A stretch of DNA of 57,901 bases from Mucilaginibacter sp. (GCA_025352225.1 JANXTT010000021.1:1-57901); one strand, 5' to 3'; shown: positions 45,692 through 55,336, counted from the stretch's first letter. The notes: generated from the sequence alone by a model not told the origin. A program made the numbers and translations.

Positions 45692-46375
45692 TCAGACCAG
45701 AACTTCATCAATTATACCAAACTCCTTAGCCTCACTGGCTATCATCCAATGATCCCGATCGCATACTTGGTCAACTTTTTGATTATCCTGACCACTATGT
45801 TTGGCAATAATTTCATTCAGCTCTTTTTTCACTTTTAACACCTGTATAGCAGTGATCTCAATATCCGACGCCTGGCCTTGTACGCCACCCAGGGGTTGGT
45901 GCAGCATTATTCTGGAGTGTGCCAAGGCAGACCGTTTACCTGCTGCTCCCCCGCATAATAATATAGCACCGAAAGATAACGCCATGCCGGTACAGATGGT
46001 TGCTACATCCGGACTTATCAATTGCATGGTATCATAAATACCAAATCCGGCATATACTTCGCCACCTGGTGAGTTGATGTACATGTGGATGTCCTTCTTG
46101 GGGTCGGTCGATTGCAGAAATAGTAATTGGGCCTGTACAATGTTTGCAATATTAGCCTCAACAGGCGCGCCCATAAAAATTATCCGATCCATCATCAGTC
46201 TCGAAAATACATCCATTTGCGACACCCTCATTTCGCGTTCCTCGGTTATGTAAGGTGTCATCGCAATCGGCATATTGTTTTTTTCAATTCCTGAAACATA
46301 AGTGTCTATATGAGTAGCTTGCACATGGCAATGCCCAACCGCAAATTTGCGGAACTCGTTTTTGTCGATATTCAT
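45692..46375 (-). CDS. Divergent ClpP-family protease
   Basis: The 227-residue protein has the ClpP catalytic triad in the expected spacing: S134 in GMALSFGAILL, H159 in RIMLHQPLGG and an Asp in CDRDHW (about 206-208). MYINSPGGEVYAG is the substrate-binding segment. It differs from the usual housekeeping ClpP: residues 1-45 are an unusual N-terminus (HCHVQATHIDTYVSGIEK), and SFGA replaces SMGA. No clpX is next to it. It is read with the small gene and sigma factor upstream. Confidence 0.88.
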   Translation of the reverse strand: MNIDKNEFRKFAVGHCHVQATHIDTYVSGIEKNNMPIAMTPYITEEREMRVSQMDVFSRLMMDRIIFMGAPVEANIANIVQAQLLFLQSTDPKKDIHMYINSPGGEVYAGFGIYDTMQLISPDVATICTGMALSFGAILLCGGAAGKRSALAHSRIMLHQPLGGVQGQASDIEITAIQVLKVKKELNEIIAKHSGQDNQKVDQVCDRDHWMIASEAKEFGIIDEVLV

Positions 46376-46387
46376 AATGATTTTGGT

Positions 46388-46657
46388 TTAACGTTTACTA
46401 AAAAGTAGTCGTATTTTTTGGCTGAAACTGCGATACTCCGGTTGAGCAAACAACAACTGATGCACGGCTTCTATTTCTTTTTTGAGCTGTCTGCGGCCGT
46501 ACTGCTGTATGGAATCATAGGCTTTTTTCTGCCATATTACTTTTTCTGCCAAATCACTGTCCAATATCAGTCTTGCCTCAAATAATAAAGTGTTGCCCGT
46601 ATCGGCTGATTTCAAAATATGGTCTTCTATATTTTTGGTTTCATTCCAGGAAGTCAT
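46388..46657 (-). CDS. Small cytoplasmic protein of a sigma-factor operon
   Basis: The protein has about 89-90 residues, with ATG codons at 46658-46660 and 46655-46657. It is charged, helical and without membrane segments (KSADTGNTLLFEARLILDSD, then KKEIEAVHQLLF). I do not recognise a family. It starts inside the end of the sigma gene and precedes clpP by 13 bases, so it is a candidate cytoplasmic partner or anti-sigma, based on position only. Confidence 0.5.
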   Translation of the reverse strand: MTSWNETKNIEDHILKSADTGNTLLFEARLILDSDLAEKVIWQKKAYDSIQQYGRRQLKKEIEAVHQLLFAQPEYRSFSQKIRLLFSKR

Positions 46658-47177
46658 CATACGTCAATGCTTTTTCTTTAATTGTTTCCCTCACCTTTTC
46701 TAAACATTTGTACTTCTGCACGGTGGCACTACGCACACCTCCATAATCAAATTTATCTGCTATTTCTGTTAAAGTCAGCTTGTCGTAGTAAAATCCTCTT
46801 AACAGTTCCATACATTTTTTGCCCGCGGTTTCTAAAAAGCGCATCAGTCGGTGGTTTGATGGATTTTCATAATGCTCATCAAGCATCGTATCAATATTAT
46901 CTAACGATACATTTTGTTTGCTTTTATGATAGCGCTTTACCCATAAATTTTTTGCAGTACCTACGATGTAAGCGGTATCATTGTTCAATCCTACCCCGGA
47001 GGCCATGGTTTTTTCGTAATAAATAACCAAGGCATCTTGAAAAACATCTTTAGTTTCTTCAAAAGAGCCCCCCATGCGGCTAATGTATCGTGCAACAATC
47101 GGGAAAGCGTTTTTATACAACCTTATAAAAAGCTCCTGCCTAGTTAAGGCGTGGTTTAAATTGCTGGTAGCTGGCAT
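46641..47177 (-). CDS. RNA polymerase sigma factor, sigma-70/ECF-like
   Basis: The 178-residue protein shows an ECF-like region 2 (ISRMGGSFEETKDVFQDALV) that could bind the -10 element and a C-terminal helix-turn-helix region 4 (LTLTEIADKFDYGGVRSATV). It lacks a region 3 linker of full housekeeping size. It is the first gene of a unit with the small gene and clpP and is divergent from the ribosomal operon. Its target promoters are not known. Confidence 0.82.
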   Translation of the reverse strand: MPATSNLNHALTRQELFIRLYKNAFPIVARYISRMGGSFEETKDVFQDALVIYYEKTMASGVGLNNDTAYIVGTAKNLWVKRYHKSKQNVSLDNIDTMLDEHYENPSNHRLMRFLETAGKKCMELLRGFYYDKLTLTEIADKFDYGGVRSATVQKYKCLEKVRETIKEKALTYDDFLE

Positions 47178-47333
47178 ATAATATCGTTTAATGATATGTG
47201 CTGATTACGAGTCAAGTATCACCTTTTTATTTTAATTATTTAGTTAAGGTAAAAGTAAATTAAACCGATGACAGACAAAAACACCCTGCATTTTATTCCG
47301 CTTAAAATATTTACAAAAATAACTCGCTAAGTA

Positions 47334-47364
47334 TTTGATAATTAATATTAGTTTCCTATCTTTG
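47334..47364 (+). promoter_or_regulatory. Promoter of the S10/spc ribosomal operon
   Basis: TTTG at 47334-47337, exactly 19 bases, then TATCTTTG at 47357-47364 match the Bacteroidota housekeeping promoter perfectly. The rplC start follows about 75 bases later. Confidence 0.85.
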
Positions 47365-47419
47365 CCGTCCCTTAACGGGGAAATACTGTCTTGAACGAAG
47401 CCCTACTGCTTCGATGGGC
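47365..47419 (+). promoter_or_regulatory. Structured leader of rplC with possible pseudoknot
   Basis: CCGT at 47365-47368 can pair with ACGG at 47375-47378. Then CGAAG (47396-47400) pairs with CTTCG (47409-47413), and the loop CCC (47401-47403) can pair with GGG (47416-47418), an H-type pseudoknot layout. An A/T-rich stretch leads to the start codon. It may allow a ribosomal protein to regulate the operon; that is inference. Confidence 0.4.
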
Positions 47420-47439
47420 AAAAAAATTAAATAAAGAAA

Positions 47440-48057
47440 ATGTCAGGAATAATTGGTAAAAAAGTAGGTATGACCAGTATTTTCGATGAGGCAGGGAAAA
47501 ATATCCCTTGTACCGTAATCGAAGCTGGGCCATGTGTAGTAACACATGTAAAGTCTGTGGATACAGACGGCTACGCCGCGGTTCAGTTGGCGTATGGTGA
47601 TAAGAAGGAAAAAAATACTTCCGGACCATTGAAAGGCCATTTCCTAAAAGCCGGTACTACTCCTAAACGTAAACTTGTTGAATTCAAAGAATTTCAGGAT
47701 GAAAAAAATCTTGGTGACACTGTCACTGTAGATATTTTCTCTGCAGGTGATTTCGTGGATGTTGTAGGTACCTCTAAAGGTAAAGGTTTTCAAGGTGTTG
47801 TTAAACGTCATGGTTTTGCGGGTGTGGGTATGCAAACTCACGGTCAGCACAATCGTTTAAGAGCCCCAGGTTCATTAGGAGCTTCTTCTTGGCCTTCACG
47901 TGTATTTAAAGGTATGCGTATGGCTGGTCAAACTGGTAATAGCCGTGTTAAGGTTCAAAACCTTCAGGTTGTTAAAGTGTATCCGGAGCAAAATCTGTTA
48001 GTTGTTAAGGGTTCCATTCCAGGAGCTAAGGGTTCATTTGTAATTGTGGATAAATAA
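47440..48057 (+). CDS. rplC: 50S ribosomal protein L3
   Basis: L3 is an early assembly protein near the peptidyl-transferase centre. The 205 residues include the family segments [20 protein letters not shown] and [24 protein letters not shown] sequence ([20 protein letters not shown]). It is the first gene of the operon here; the S10 gene that usually precedes it is absent. The next gene, rplD, starts 2 bases after it. Confidence 0.97.
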   Translation: MSGIIGKKVGMTSIFDEAGKNIPCTVIEAGPCVVTHVKSVDTDGYAAVQLAYGDKKEKNTSGPLKGHFLKAGTTPKRKLVEFKEFQDEKNLGDTVTVDIFSAGDFVDVVGTSKGKGFQGVVKRHGFAGVGMQTHGQHNRLRAPGSLGASSWPSRVFKGMRMAGQTGNSRVKVQNLQVVKVYPEQNLLVVKGSIPGAKGSFVIVDK

Positions 48058-48058
48058 G

Positions 48059-48688
48059 ATGGAAGTTAAAGTATTAAACGTATCAGGCAAAGAAACGGGT
48101 GCAAGTGTGCATCTACCTGAGTCGATATTTGGTATTGAGCCCAACGATCACGCAATTTATTTGGACGTTAAGCAGTATTTGGCTAACCAACGCCAGGGAA
48201 CTCATAAATCCAAACAACGTAACGAAATTGCAGGTTCAACCCGCAAATTGTACAAACAAAAAGGCACCGGTGGTGCTCGTGCAGGTAGTATTAAATCTCC
48301 TTTGTTTAATGGTGGTGGCCGTGTATTTGGTCCGCAACCACGCGACTACAGCTTTAAGCTGAACAAGAAGCTAAAACAACTTGCCCGCAAATCAGCCCTA
48401 AGCTATAAAGCACAGGATAACAGTATCGTAGTTTTAGAAGACTTCAATTTTGAAGCCGTAAAAACTAAAACTTACATACAGTTTGTAGCTGATTTAAATC
48501 TGACAGACGAAAAAACACTGTTAGTATTACCGGCAGCCAATAACAATATTTATTTATCAAGCAGAAATCTGAAAAAGGCTAAAGTTATTACAGCAGACCA
48601 GTTGAGCACATATGATGTGTTAAACGCGGGTAAGTTGTTATTAACCACTGGTTCTGTTAAAACTTTGGAGGAAGCATTAGCTAAGTAA
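48059..48688 (+). CDS. rplD: 50S ribosomal protein L4
   Basis: L4 binds 23S rRNA and lines the exit tunnel. The start ATG at 48059 ([13 protein letters not shown]) follows the rplC stop; the frame is open 15 bases further but without a better start. The 209 residues contain [20 protein letters not shown] and [20 protein letters not shown], the family hallmarks. Confidence 0.97.
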   Translation: MEVKVLNVSGKETGASVHLPESIFGIEPNDHAIYLDVKQYLANQRQGTHKSKQRNEIAGSTRKLYKQKGTGGARAGSIKSPLFNGGGRVFGPQPRDYSFKLNKKLKQLARKSALSYKAQDNSIVVLEDFNFEAVKTKTYIQFVADLNLTDEKTLLVLPAANNNIYLSSRNLKKAKVITADQLSTYDVLNAGKLLLTTGSVKTLEEALAK

Positions 48689-48690
48689 TC

Positions 48691-48981
48691 ATGGAAGTAT
48701 TAAAAAAACCCTTACTTACTGAAAAGGTATCGATATTAACTGAGAAGCTTAATCGTTATGCCTTTATTGTTGACCCCCGGGCTAACAAAATCCAGATCAA
48801 AGGAGCAATTGAGACCATGTATGGTATTAATGTAGTAGCAGTAAACACCATGCGCTATGTTGGAAAGTTGAAGAATCGCAATACTAAAGCAGGTGCCATA
48901 TCAGGCCGCGCTGCTAAGTATAAAAAAGCGATCATCACTTTAAAAGATGGTGAAACTATAGACTTTTATAGCACAATATAA
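48691..48981 (+). CDS. rplW: 50S ribosomal protein L23
   Basis: L23 forms part of the tunnel exit and the docking site for trigger factor and SRP. The 96 residues begin [20 protein letters not shown] and have [19 protein letters not shown], as in the family. It sits 2 bases after rplD in the usual order. Confidence 0.96.
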   Translation: MEVLKKPLLTEKVSILTEKLNRYAFIVDPRANKIQIKGAIETMYGINVVAVNTMRYVGKLKNRNTKAGAISGRAAKYKKAIITLKDGETIDFYSTI

Positions 48982-48983
48982 AG

Positions 48984-49808
48984 ATGGCAGTTAAAAGATT
49001 TAAACCGGTAACCCCCGGTACCCGTTTTAGGGTAGGTGCCGATAACTCAGATATCACCACAAACGTTCCTGAAAAAACGTTGGTAGTATCTCATAAAAGA
49101 TCGGGTGGTCGTAACCACGATGGTAAAATGACGATGCGCTACCTAGGTGGCGGTCACAAAAAATCATACAGGTTAATAGACTTTAAACGTGATAAGTTTG
49201 ATATCAATGCAACTGTTGCAACCATAGAATATGATCCAAATCGCTCAGCACGTATAGCTTTATTGCATTACGTTGATGGCGAAAAAAGATACATGATTGC
49301 ACCAGAAGGATTAACAGTAGGACAAATAGTAGTATCTGGCGAAAAATCAGCTCCCGAAGTTGGTAATAGCTTGCCGCTAAAAAACATCCCACTGGGTTCT
49401 ATCATCCACAACATAGAGTTAAACCCCGGCCAAGGCGGTATAATGGCCCGTTCTGCAGGTACATATGCTCAGCTTTCGGCACGTGATGGCAAATATGCTA
49501 TCATCAAATTGCCTTCGGGCGAAACACGTATGATATTGCTTTCTTGTATGGCAACTATCGGTACCGTTTCAAACGGGGATAAAGCAAATGAGGTGTTGGG
49601 TAAAGCTGGCCGTAAACGTTGGTTAGGCCGTCGTCCTAGAGTTCGTGGTGTAGCCATGAACCCGGTAGATCACCCTATGGGTGGTGGCGAGGGCAGGGCC
49701 TCAGGTGGTCACCCACGTTCACGCAAAGGTTTATTAGCTAAAGGCTTCAAAACCCGCGACAAAAAGAAATCATCTGATCGTTATATCATTGAAAGAAGGA
49801 AGAAATAA
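48984..49808 (+). CDS. rplB: 50S ribosomal protein L2
   Basis: L2 binds 23S rRNA and is needed for peptide-bond formation. The 274 residues contain [38 protein letters not shown] and [20 protein letters not shown], the functional C-terminal signature. Its stop overlaps the S19 start by one base (TAATG). Confidence 0.98.
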   Translation: MAVKRFKPVTPGTRFRVGADNSDITTNVPEKTLVVSHKRSGGRNHDGKMTMRYLGGGHKKSYRLIDFKRDKFDINATVATIEYDPNRSARIALLHYVDGEKRYMIAPEGLTVGQIVVSGEKSAPEVGNSLPLKNIPLGSIIHNIELNPGQGGIMARSAGTYAQLSARDGKYAIIKLPSGETRMILLSCMATIGTVSNGDKANEVLGKAGRKRWLGRRPRVRGVAMNPVDHPMGGGEGRASGGHPRSRKGLLAKGFKTRDKKKSSDRYIIERRKK

Positions 49809-50074
49809 TGGCACGTTCAATTAAAAAAGGACCTTATATTGATCATAACCTGGAAAGAAAAGTTCTGACCTTGAATGATTCAGCAAAAAAATCGGTAGTA
49901 AAAACCTGGTCACGTCGTTCCATGATCTCTCCAGATTTCGTTGGTCATACGTTCGCGGTACACAATGGTAATAAATTTATCCCTGTGTACGTTACAGAAA
50001 ACATGGTTGGACATAAGTTGGGTGAATTTGCGCCAACACGTACATTCCGTGGTCACGCAGAAAAGAAAAAATAA
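49808..50074 (+). CDS. rpsS: 30S ribosomal protein S19
   Basis: S19 sits in the head of the small subunit. The 88 residues show [19 protein letters not shown] and [20 protein letters not shown], with [16 protein letters not shown] near the end. Length and order (between L2 and L22) are standard. Confidence 0.97.
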   Translation: MARSIKKGPYIDHNLERKVLTLNDSAKKSVVKTWSRRSMISPDFVGHTFAVHNGNKFIPVYVTENMVGHKLGEFAPTRTFRGHAEKKK

Positions 50075-50077
50075 GGC

Positions 50078-50506
50078 ATGGAAGCAACAACTAAAATAAA
50101 AAAGTCTGTATTAATCAGACAGCAAAAAGAAGCAGCGAAAGCTCTTGTTGGCGGCGCTTCTATCGCTAAATTACAAAACTGCCCTACCTCACCACGTAAA
50201 ATGCGTTTGGTGGTTGATTTGATCAGAGGCGAAAAAGTAGAGAAAGCGCTATACATATTAAAGTATACAAATAAAGAAGCAGCCATCAGAGTTGAGAAAC
50301 TATTATTATCAGCTATTAAAAACTGGGAAGCTCACAACGAAGGCAAACGTGTTGAAGACAGTGCTTTATATGTAAAGGAAATATCTGTTGGTGGTGGTCG
50401 TCAATTAAAAAGATTACGCCCGGCTCCACAAGGAAGAGGATACCGTATCAGGAAACGTTCTAACCACGTAACCTTAGTTGTGGATAGTAAAAACGATAAC
50501 AATTAA
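50078..50506 (+). CDS. rplV: 50S ribosomal protein L22
   Basis: L22 lines the exit tunnel. The 142 residues include an N-terminal extension of about 25 residues ([20 protein letters not shown]), then [20 protein letters not shown], with the long hairpin and [19 protein letters not shown] at the end. It precedes rpsC by 6 bases. Confidence 0.96.
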   Translation: MEATTKIKKSVLIRQQKEAAKALVGGASIAKLQNCPTSPRKMRLVVDLIRGEKVEKALYILKYTNKEAAIRVEKLLLSAIKNWEAHNEGKRVEDSALYVKEISVGGGRQLKRLRPAPQGRGYRIRKRSNHVTLVVDSKNDNN

Positions 50507-50512
50507 TTTGAA

Positions 50513-51427
50513 ATGGGACAAAAAGCACATCCAATAGGCAACAGATTAGGGATCATCAGAGGTTGGGATTCTAACTGGTACGGTGGTAACAAATACGCCG
50601 ACAAATTAGTTGAAGACGAAAAGATCCGCAAATATCTTTCAGTACGTATCTCCAAAGGTGGCGTATCAAAAGTAGTAATTGAGCGTACGTTAAAACGCAT
50701 CACTGTAACCATTCATACTGCCCGTCCGGGTATTGTAATTGGTAAAGGTGGTCAGGAAGTTGATAAGATTAAAGAAGAATTGAAAAAACTGACTAAAAAG
50801 GACGTTCAAATCAACATCTTCGAAATAAAACGCCCTGAACTTGATGCTCAGTTAGTAGCAGAAGGTATAGCGAAACAATTAGAAGCGCGTATTTCTTTCC
50901 GTCGTGCCATGAAAACCACAATTGCCGCAACCATGAGAATGGGTGCCGAAGGAATTAAGGTAATGACATCGGGCCGTTTAGGCGGTGCTGAAATGGCACG
51001 TTCTGAACAATATAAAGAAGGAAGAATTCCATTGCACACTTTCCGTGCAGACATTGACTATGCATTAGGCGAAGCTTTAACTACCTATGGAAAAATAGGT
51101 GTAAAGGTTTGGATTTGCAAAGGCGAGGTTTACGGCAAACGCGATCTATCTCCAAATATTGGTGGTACTAGCAGCAGTAGCGGTAAAGGTGGCCGTCCGG
51201 AAGGCGCGGCATCATACGGTGAACGTGGCGGCGAACGCAGAGGCGGTGGCCCGGGTGAGCGTCGTGGAAATGACAGAGGCCGCGGCGGAAACGCGGGTGG
51301 TGGCGGTCAAGGCGGTAACAATCGTGGCGGTGGCCAGGGTGGTGGCGGTAATCGTCCCGGCGGTCAGGGCGGAAGTCGCCCAGGCGGTCAAGGTGGTGGC
51401 GGTAGTCGTCCAGCCGGAAAGAGATAA
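50513..51427 (+). CDS. rpsC: 30S ribosomal protein S3 with a Gly/Arg-rich tail
   Basis: S3 is part of the mRNA entry site. Residues 1-216 form the usual protein, with [20 protein letters not shown], the KH segment [14 protein letters not shown] and [14 protein letters not shown]. Residues about 217-304 are a low-complexity tail of G, R, S, P and Q ([14 protein letters not shown], then [13 protein letters not shown]), about 88 residues beyond the core. RGG-like tails bind RNA in other proteins; its role here is unknown. The local base composition rises in G and C. Confidence 0.95.
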   Translation: MGQKAHPIGNRLGIIRGWDSNWYGGNKYADKLVEDEKIRKYLSVRISKGGVSKVVIERTLKRITVTIHTARPGIVIGKGGQEVDKIKEELKKLTKKDVQINIFEIKRPELDAQLVAEGIAKQLEARISFRRAMKTTIAATMRMGAEGIKVMTSGRLGGAEMARSEQYKEGRIPLHTFRADIDYALGEALTTYGKIGVKVWICKGEVYGKRDLSPNIGGTSSSSGKGGRPEGAASYGERGGERRGGGPGERRGNDRGRGGNAGGGGQGGNNRGGGQGGGGNRPGGQGGSRPGGQGGGGSRPAGKR

Positions 51428-51474
51428 TTAATACAAAGTCGAGACAGACATCGTTTATATAAGAATTAGAAAAA

Positions 51475-51900
51475 ATGCTACAGCCAAAAAGAACGAAGTT
51501 CAGGAAGATGCAAAAAGGCAGGATGAATGGTTTAGCCAGTCGTGGTGCAGAGCTATCATTCGGTTCATTCGGTATAAAATCACTCGAAGCGGCATGGATA
51601 ACCAGCCGTCAGATCGAGGCTGCCCGTATCGCTGTAACACGTTTTATGAAACGTGAAGGCCAGGTATGGATCCGTATATTCCCTGATAAGCCGGTTACTA
51701 AAAAACCAGCAGAGGTACGTATGGGTAAGGGTAAAGGTGCTCCTGAATATTGGGTAGCAGTAGTACGCCCGGGAAGAATCATTTTTGAAGCCGAAGGTGT
51801 ACCTTTGGAAGTTGCTAAAGAAGCTTTAAAGCTTGCAGCAGCAAAACTACCGGTACAAACAAAATTTGTATTACGTAGAGATTACGTAGAAGAGCAATAA
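51475..51900 (+). CDS. rplP: 50S ribosomal protein L16
   Basis: L16 helps organise the A site and P site tRNA. The 141 residues begin [17 protein letters not shown] and carry [20 protein letters not shown] sequence ([20 protein letters not shown]), the family signature. The start is 47 bases after the rpsC stop. Confidence 0.97.
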   Translation: MLQPKRTKFRKMQKGRMNGLASRGAELSFGSFGIKSLEAAWITSRQIEAARIAVTRFMKREGQVWIRIFPDKPVTKKPAEVRMGKGKGAPEYWVAVVRPGRIIFEAEGVPLEVAKEALKLAAAKLPVQTKFVLRRDYVEEQ

Positions 51901-51983
51901 CAATAAACAGTTATCGGTCGGGAGTTGCCTCTTATCAGTAGACTAACGCAACTTGGTGATCATAACATATAATTAACAAGAAA

Positions 51984-52193
51984 ATGAAGAACTCAGAAAT
52001 TTTAGAGCTATCAACCGAAGAACTTGGAGCTAGGATCGGGGAAGAAAGGGCCAATTTAACTAAACTGAAATTTGCTCACGCGGTTTCGGCTATTGAAAAC
52101 CCTACCCGCATTACCAAAGTAAGGAAAGATATTGCTCGTTTAAATACTGAATTAACCAAGCGCAAAGCGGCGTCTGCTTCTGAAAAGAATTAA
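51984..52193 (+). CDS. rpmC: 50S ribosomal protein L29
   Basis: L29 is a small two-helix protein near the exit tunnel. The 69 residues show [19 protein letters not shown] and [19 protein letters not shown]. An 83-base gap before it contains AGTTGC and GCAACT, which could form a weak hairpin. Confidence 0.93.
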   Translation: MKNSEILELSTEELGARIGEERANLTKLKFAHAVSAIENPTRITKVRKDIARLNTELTKRKAASASEKN

Positions 52194-52207
52194 TTTTTAG
52201 AATTGAA

Positions 52208-52462
52208 ATGGAAAGAAATTTAAGAAAAACACGTACCGGTTTGGTAGTTAGCAACAAAATGGAAAAATCCATAGTTGTAGCTGTAGAACGGAAAGTGAAA
52301 CACCCGATCTATGGTAAGTTCGTTAAGAAAACTACCAAATTTATGGCTCACGACGAAGCAAATACCTGTGGTATTGGCGATACCGTATTGATTATGGAAA
52401 CCCGTCCGTTGAGCAAGAGCAAAAACTGGAGATTAGTACAAATTTTAGAAAGGGCTAAATAA
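52208..52462 (+). CDS. rpsQ: 30S ribosomal protein S17
   Basis: S17 binds the 5' part of 16S rRNA. The 84 residues include [20 protein letters not shown] and [20 protein letters not shown], as in the family. It follows rpmC by 14 bases. Confidence 0.96.
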   Translation: MERNLRKTRTGLVVSNKMEKSIVVAVERKVKHPIYGKFVKKTTKFMAHDEANTCGIGDTVLIMETRPLSKSKNWRLVQILERAK

Positions 52463-52463
52463 G

Positions 52464-52832
52464 ATGGTACAACAGGAATCAAGATTAAATGTTGCCGATA
52501 ACAGCGGAGCTAAAGAAGTTTTAGTAATCCGTGTATTGGGTGGAACAGGTAAGAGATACGCCTCAATTGGGGATAAAATTGTTGTTACCGTAAAAAGTGC
52601 TCTACCGTCAGGTAACATAAAAAAAGGTACAGTGTCAAAAGCCGTAGTGGTTAGAACCAAAAAAGAAATCCGCAGGAAAGATGGTTCATATATCCGTTTC
52701 GACGACAACGCAGCAGTTTTGTTGAACAACCAGGACGAACCGAGAGGTACTCGTATTTTTGGACCGGTTGCCAGAGAATTGCGTGAAAAACAATTCATGA
52801 AAATTGTATCATTAGCACCGGAGGTATTGTAA
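52464..52832 (+). CDS. rplN: 50S ribosomal protein L14
   Basis: L14 binds 23S rRNA at the subunit interface. The 122 residues match the standard length, with [20 protein letters not shown] at the start and [20 protein letters not shown]. It begins 1 base after the S17 stop. Confidence 0.97.
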   Translation: MVQQESRLNVADNSGAKEVLVIRVLGGTGKRYASIGDKIVVTVKSALPSGNIKKGTVSKAVVVRTKKEIRRKDGSYIRFDDNAAVLLNNQDEPRGTRIFGPVARELREKQFMKIVSLAPEVL

Positions 52833-52833
52833 A

Positions 52834-53175
52834 ATGGAAAGAAAGAAAAACACACAACCTAAATTAAAGATCAAAAAAGGTGATCTTGTTATGGTTATAG
52901 CCGGCGATTCAAAAGGCACACAAGGTAAAGTGATGCAAGTATTGGTAACTAAAGGCCGCGTTATGGTTGAAGGTGCCAATATGGTATCAAAACATACAAA
53001 ACCAAATGCTACTACCCCAAATGGCGGTATTATTAAACAAGAAGCATCTTTACATATTTCAAACATTATGCTGGTTGATCCTAAAACAGGTAAGCCAACC
53101 CGTGTAGGCAGAAAGAAAAACAGTGAAGGTAAATTAGTTAGAGTAGCAAAAAAATCGGGGGAGGAAATTAAGTAA
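52834..53175 (+). CDS. rplX: 50S ribosomal protein L24
   Basis: L24 starts assembly of the large subunit. The 113 residues have a Lys-rich start ([20 protein letters not shown]), then the KOW motif [17 protein letters not shown]. It overlaps rplE by one base (TAATG). Confidence 0.95.
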   Translation: MERKKNTQPKLKIKKGDLVMVIAGDSKGTQGKVMQVLVTKGRVMVEGANMVSKHTKPNATTPNGGIIKQEASLHISNIMLVDPKTGKPTRVGRKKNSEGKLVRVAKKSGEEIK

Positions 53176-53744
53176 TGACTTACATACCAAGATTAAAATC
53201 GAAATATAAGGACGAAATTCGTACTGCGCTGAAAGATAAATTTCAGTACAAAAGCGTAATGCAAGTTCCTAAGTTAGAGAAAATAGCCATCAACCAGGGT
53301 GTTGGTGCTGCTACAACTGACAAAAAATTAATTGATGTAGCTATTAATGAGCTAACAACGATTACTGGTCAGCAAGCCGTTTCATCAAAATCTAAAAAGG
53401 ATATATCAAACTTTAAATTACGTAAAAACATGCCAGTAGGTGTACGTGTTACTTTACGTGATAATAATATGTATGAGTTTTTAGATCGTTTAATTGCAGT
53501 GGCATTGCCACGTATCCGTGATTTTAAAGGCATTAACGATAAAGGTTTTGATGGCCGGGGTAACTATACTTTAGGTATAACAGAGCAAATAATATTCCCA
53601 GAGATAAATATTGATAAAATCAATAAAATAATGGGTATGGATATTACCTTTGTAACCTCAGCAAAAAATGATGTTGAAGCATTGGAATTGCTTAAACAAT
53701 TTGGTTTACCATTTAAAAATCAAACTAACAATAATAATGGCTAA
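53175..53744 (+). CDS. rplE: 50S ribosomal protein L5
   Basis: L5 binds 5S rRNA. The 189 residues include [40 protein letters not shown] and [20 protein letters not shown], the family hallmarks. Its end overlaps the rpsN start by 8 bases. Confidence 0.97.
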   Translation: MTYIPRLKSKYKDEIRTALKDKFQYKSVMQVPKLEKIAINQGVGAATTDKKLIDVAINELTTITGQQAVSSKSKKDISNFKLRKNMPVGVRVTLRDNNMYEFLDRLIAVALPRIRDFKGINDKGFDGRGNYTLGITEQIIFPEINIDKINKIMGMDITFVTSAKNDVEALELLKQFGLPFKNQTNNNNG

Positions 53745-54006
53745 AGAAGGTGTAAAAGCACGTGAAGTAAAACGTGCCAGAATTGTTGCTAAATATGCTG
53801 ATAAAAGAGCAGCCCTTAAAGCAGCTGGTGATTTTATAGGATTGGATAAATTGCCTAAGGCATCATCTCCGGTAAAGTTACATAACCGTTGTAAATTAAC
53901 AGGTCGCCCTCGTGGATATATGCGTCAGTTTGGTATTTCACGTGTTACGTTCCGTGAAATGGCTTTGGCTGGTAAAATACCAGGAGTAAAGAAAGCGAGC
54001 TGGTAA
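53737..54006 (+). CDS. rpsN: 30S ribosomal protein S14, zinc-free form
   Basis: S14 lies in the head of the small subunit. The start was set at the ATG at 53737 ([20 protein letters not shown]), inside the rplE end; the longer open frame is not S14-like. The 89 residues have [20 protein letters not shown] but no paired CxxC motifs, so it is the long zinc-free type. The repeat cluster follows directly. Confidence 0.96.
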   Translation: MAKEGVKAREVKRARIVAKYADKRAALKAAGDFIGLDKLPKASSPVKLHNRCKLTGRPRGYMRQFGISRVTFREMALAGKIPGVKKASW

Positions 54007-54353
54007 CTTGATTTCGGATTTCTGAATTTTGATTTCGGAATTTGAGTTTGATGTCGGATTTCGGAATTTCGATTTCGGAATTTGTTAATCATAACAAAAT
54101 GATAAAATAATAAATCGAACATCAGATATTCGAGTCAGGTAAATCCGAAATCGAACATCCGATATCCGAAATAGGTAAATCTTAAATCGAACATCAGGTA
54201 TCCGAAATAGGTAAATCTTAAATCGAACATCAGATATCCGAGATAGGTAAATCGGAAATCGAACATCCGATATCCGAAATAAGTGACAAGAATTAACCGA
54301 TGGAAGGTCGTCGCCGTGAGGCGAAGGAAACCACTATCATTACAAACAAATAA
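54007..54353. repeat. Insert of inverted and 36-base tandem repeats within the ribosomal operon
   Basis: The left part (54010-54085) holds GATTTCGGATTTCTGAA-like and GATTTCGGAATT segments. The right part (54112-54291) has five copies of a 36-base unit starting AAATCGAACATC at 54112, 54148, 54184, 54220 and 54256, with period exactly 36. The left is roughly the reverse complement of the right, so a large hairpin is possible. No gene is seen on either strand. After it lies a stem CGCC-GTGA-GGCG at 54312-54323 with a GNRA-type loop. Confidence 0.9.
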
Positions 54354-54752
54354 ATGAATACAGATCCAATTGCAGATTATCTTACACGAGTAAGGAATGC
54401 TATTAAAGCCAACCACAGGGTTGTTGAAATTCCTGCATCAAACCTGAAAAAGGAAATCACGAAAGTGCTTTTTGATAAAGGTTACATCACAAACTTTAAG
54501 TTTGAGGATAACGGTCCGCAAGGCACTATTAAAGTGGCTTTGAAATACCATCCGATAACTAAAATTTCTGCTATACGTAACTTATCACGTATCAGCAAAC
54601 CAGGTTTGAGAAAGTATGCAGGCACGGCTAAAATGCCAAGAGTGTTAAACGGTTTAGGAATAGCCATACTATCAACTTCAAAAGGCATCATGACCGATAA
54701 AGAAGCACGTACATTAAATGTAGGTGGAGAAGTATTATGTTACGTTTATTAA
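54354..54752 (+). CDS. rpsH: 30S ribosomal protein S8
   Basis: S8 binds 16S rRNA and in E. coli regulates the spc operon. The 132 residues show MNTDPIADYLTRVRNAIKAN and GIAILSTSKGIMTDKEART, the family signature. It is separated from rpsN by the repeat insert of nearly 350 bases. Confidence 0.97.
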   Translation: MNTDPIADYLTRVRNAIKANHRVVEIPASNLKKEITKVLFDKGYITNFKFEDNGPQGTIKVALKYHPITKISAIRNLSRISKPGLRKYAGTAKMPRVLNGLGIAILSTSKGIMTDKEARTLNVGGEVLCYVY

Positions 54753-54773
54753 TCAAATAAGGAGAGCAAAAAA

Positions 54774-55331
54774 ATGTCAAGAGTAGGAAAAGCACCAATA
54801 GCAATCCCCGCAGGCGTTACCGTTACCGTATCTGATAATAACACAGTAACAGTAAAAGGCCCTAAAGGTGAATTAACGCAATTAGTTGATACAGATATCA
54901 CTATTGCACAGGAAGACGGACAGTTAACTGTTCAACGTCCTTCAGAACAAAAACGTCATAAAGCATTACATGGTTTATACCGTGCATTGATAAATAATAT
55001 GGTTATTGGTGTAACAACAGGTTACAAGTTAGAGCAAGAGCTTGTAGGTGTAGGTTATAGGGCCACTAACACAGGTAATACATTAGATTTAGTTTTGGGA
55101 TTTTCTCACCACTATGTATTTGAATTGCCTAAAGAAATTAAAGTTACAACAACTGCTGAAAAGGGTAAAAACCCAACCATTATTTTAGAATCTAACGATA
55201 AACAACTGATCGGTCAGGTAGCGGCAAAAATTCGTTCGTTACGCGCCCCTGAGCCATATAAAGGTAAAGGTATCAAGTTTGTTGGCGAGATTTTGAGAAG
55301 AAAAGCAGGTAAATCAGCATCTAAAAAATAA
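54774..55331 (+). CDS. rplF: 50S ribosomal protein L6
   Basis: L6 binds 23S rRNA near the sarcin-ricin loop. The 185 residues include [34 protein letters not shown] and [21 protein letters not shown] ribosome binding site (AAGGAGAG) lies a few bases before the ATG. Confidence 0.97.
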   Translation: MSRVGKAPIAIPAGVTVTVSDNNTVTVKGPKGELTQLVDTDITIAQEDGQLTVQRPSEQKRHKALHGLYRALINNMVIGVTTGYKLEQELVGVGYRATNTGNTLDLVLGFSHHYVFELPKEIKVTTTAEKGKNPTIILESNDKQLIGQVAAKIRSLRAPEPYKGKGIKFVGEILRRKAGKSASKK

Positions 55332-55336
55332 CAGAC

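Noticed and set aside
51159..51431. A second protein inside rpsC in another frame
   Set aside because: It arises from the Gly-rich tail sequence of rpsC; its Val/Ala-rich content is a shadow of the repeats.
54112..54291. CRISPR array with 36-base repeats
   Set aside because: The repeats touch each other with no spacers, vary between copies, and no cas genes are present.
54135..54416. A minus-strand protein with 12-residue repeats (YFGYLMFDLRFT)
   Set aside because: It is only the 36-base repeat read in frame, lacks a start signal and overlaps rpsH in antisense.
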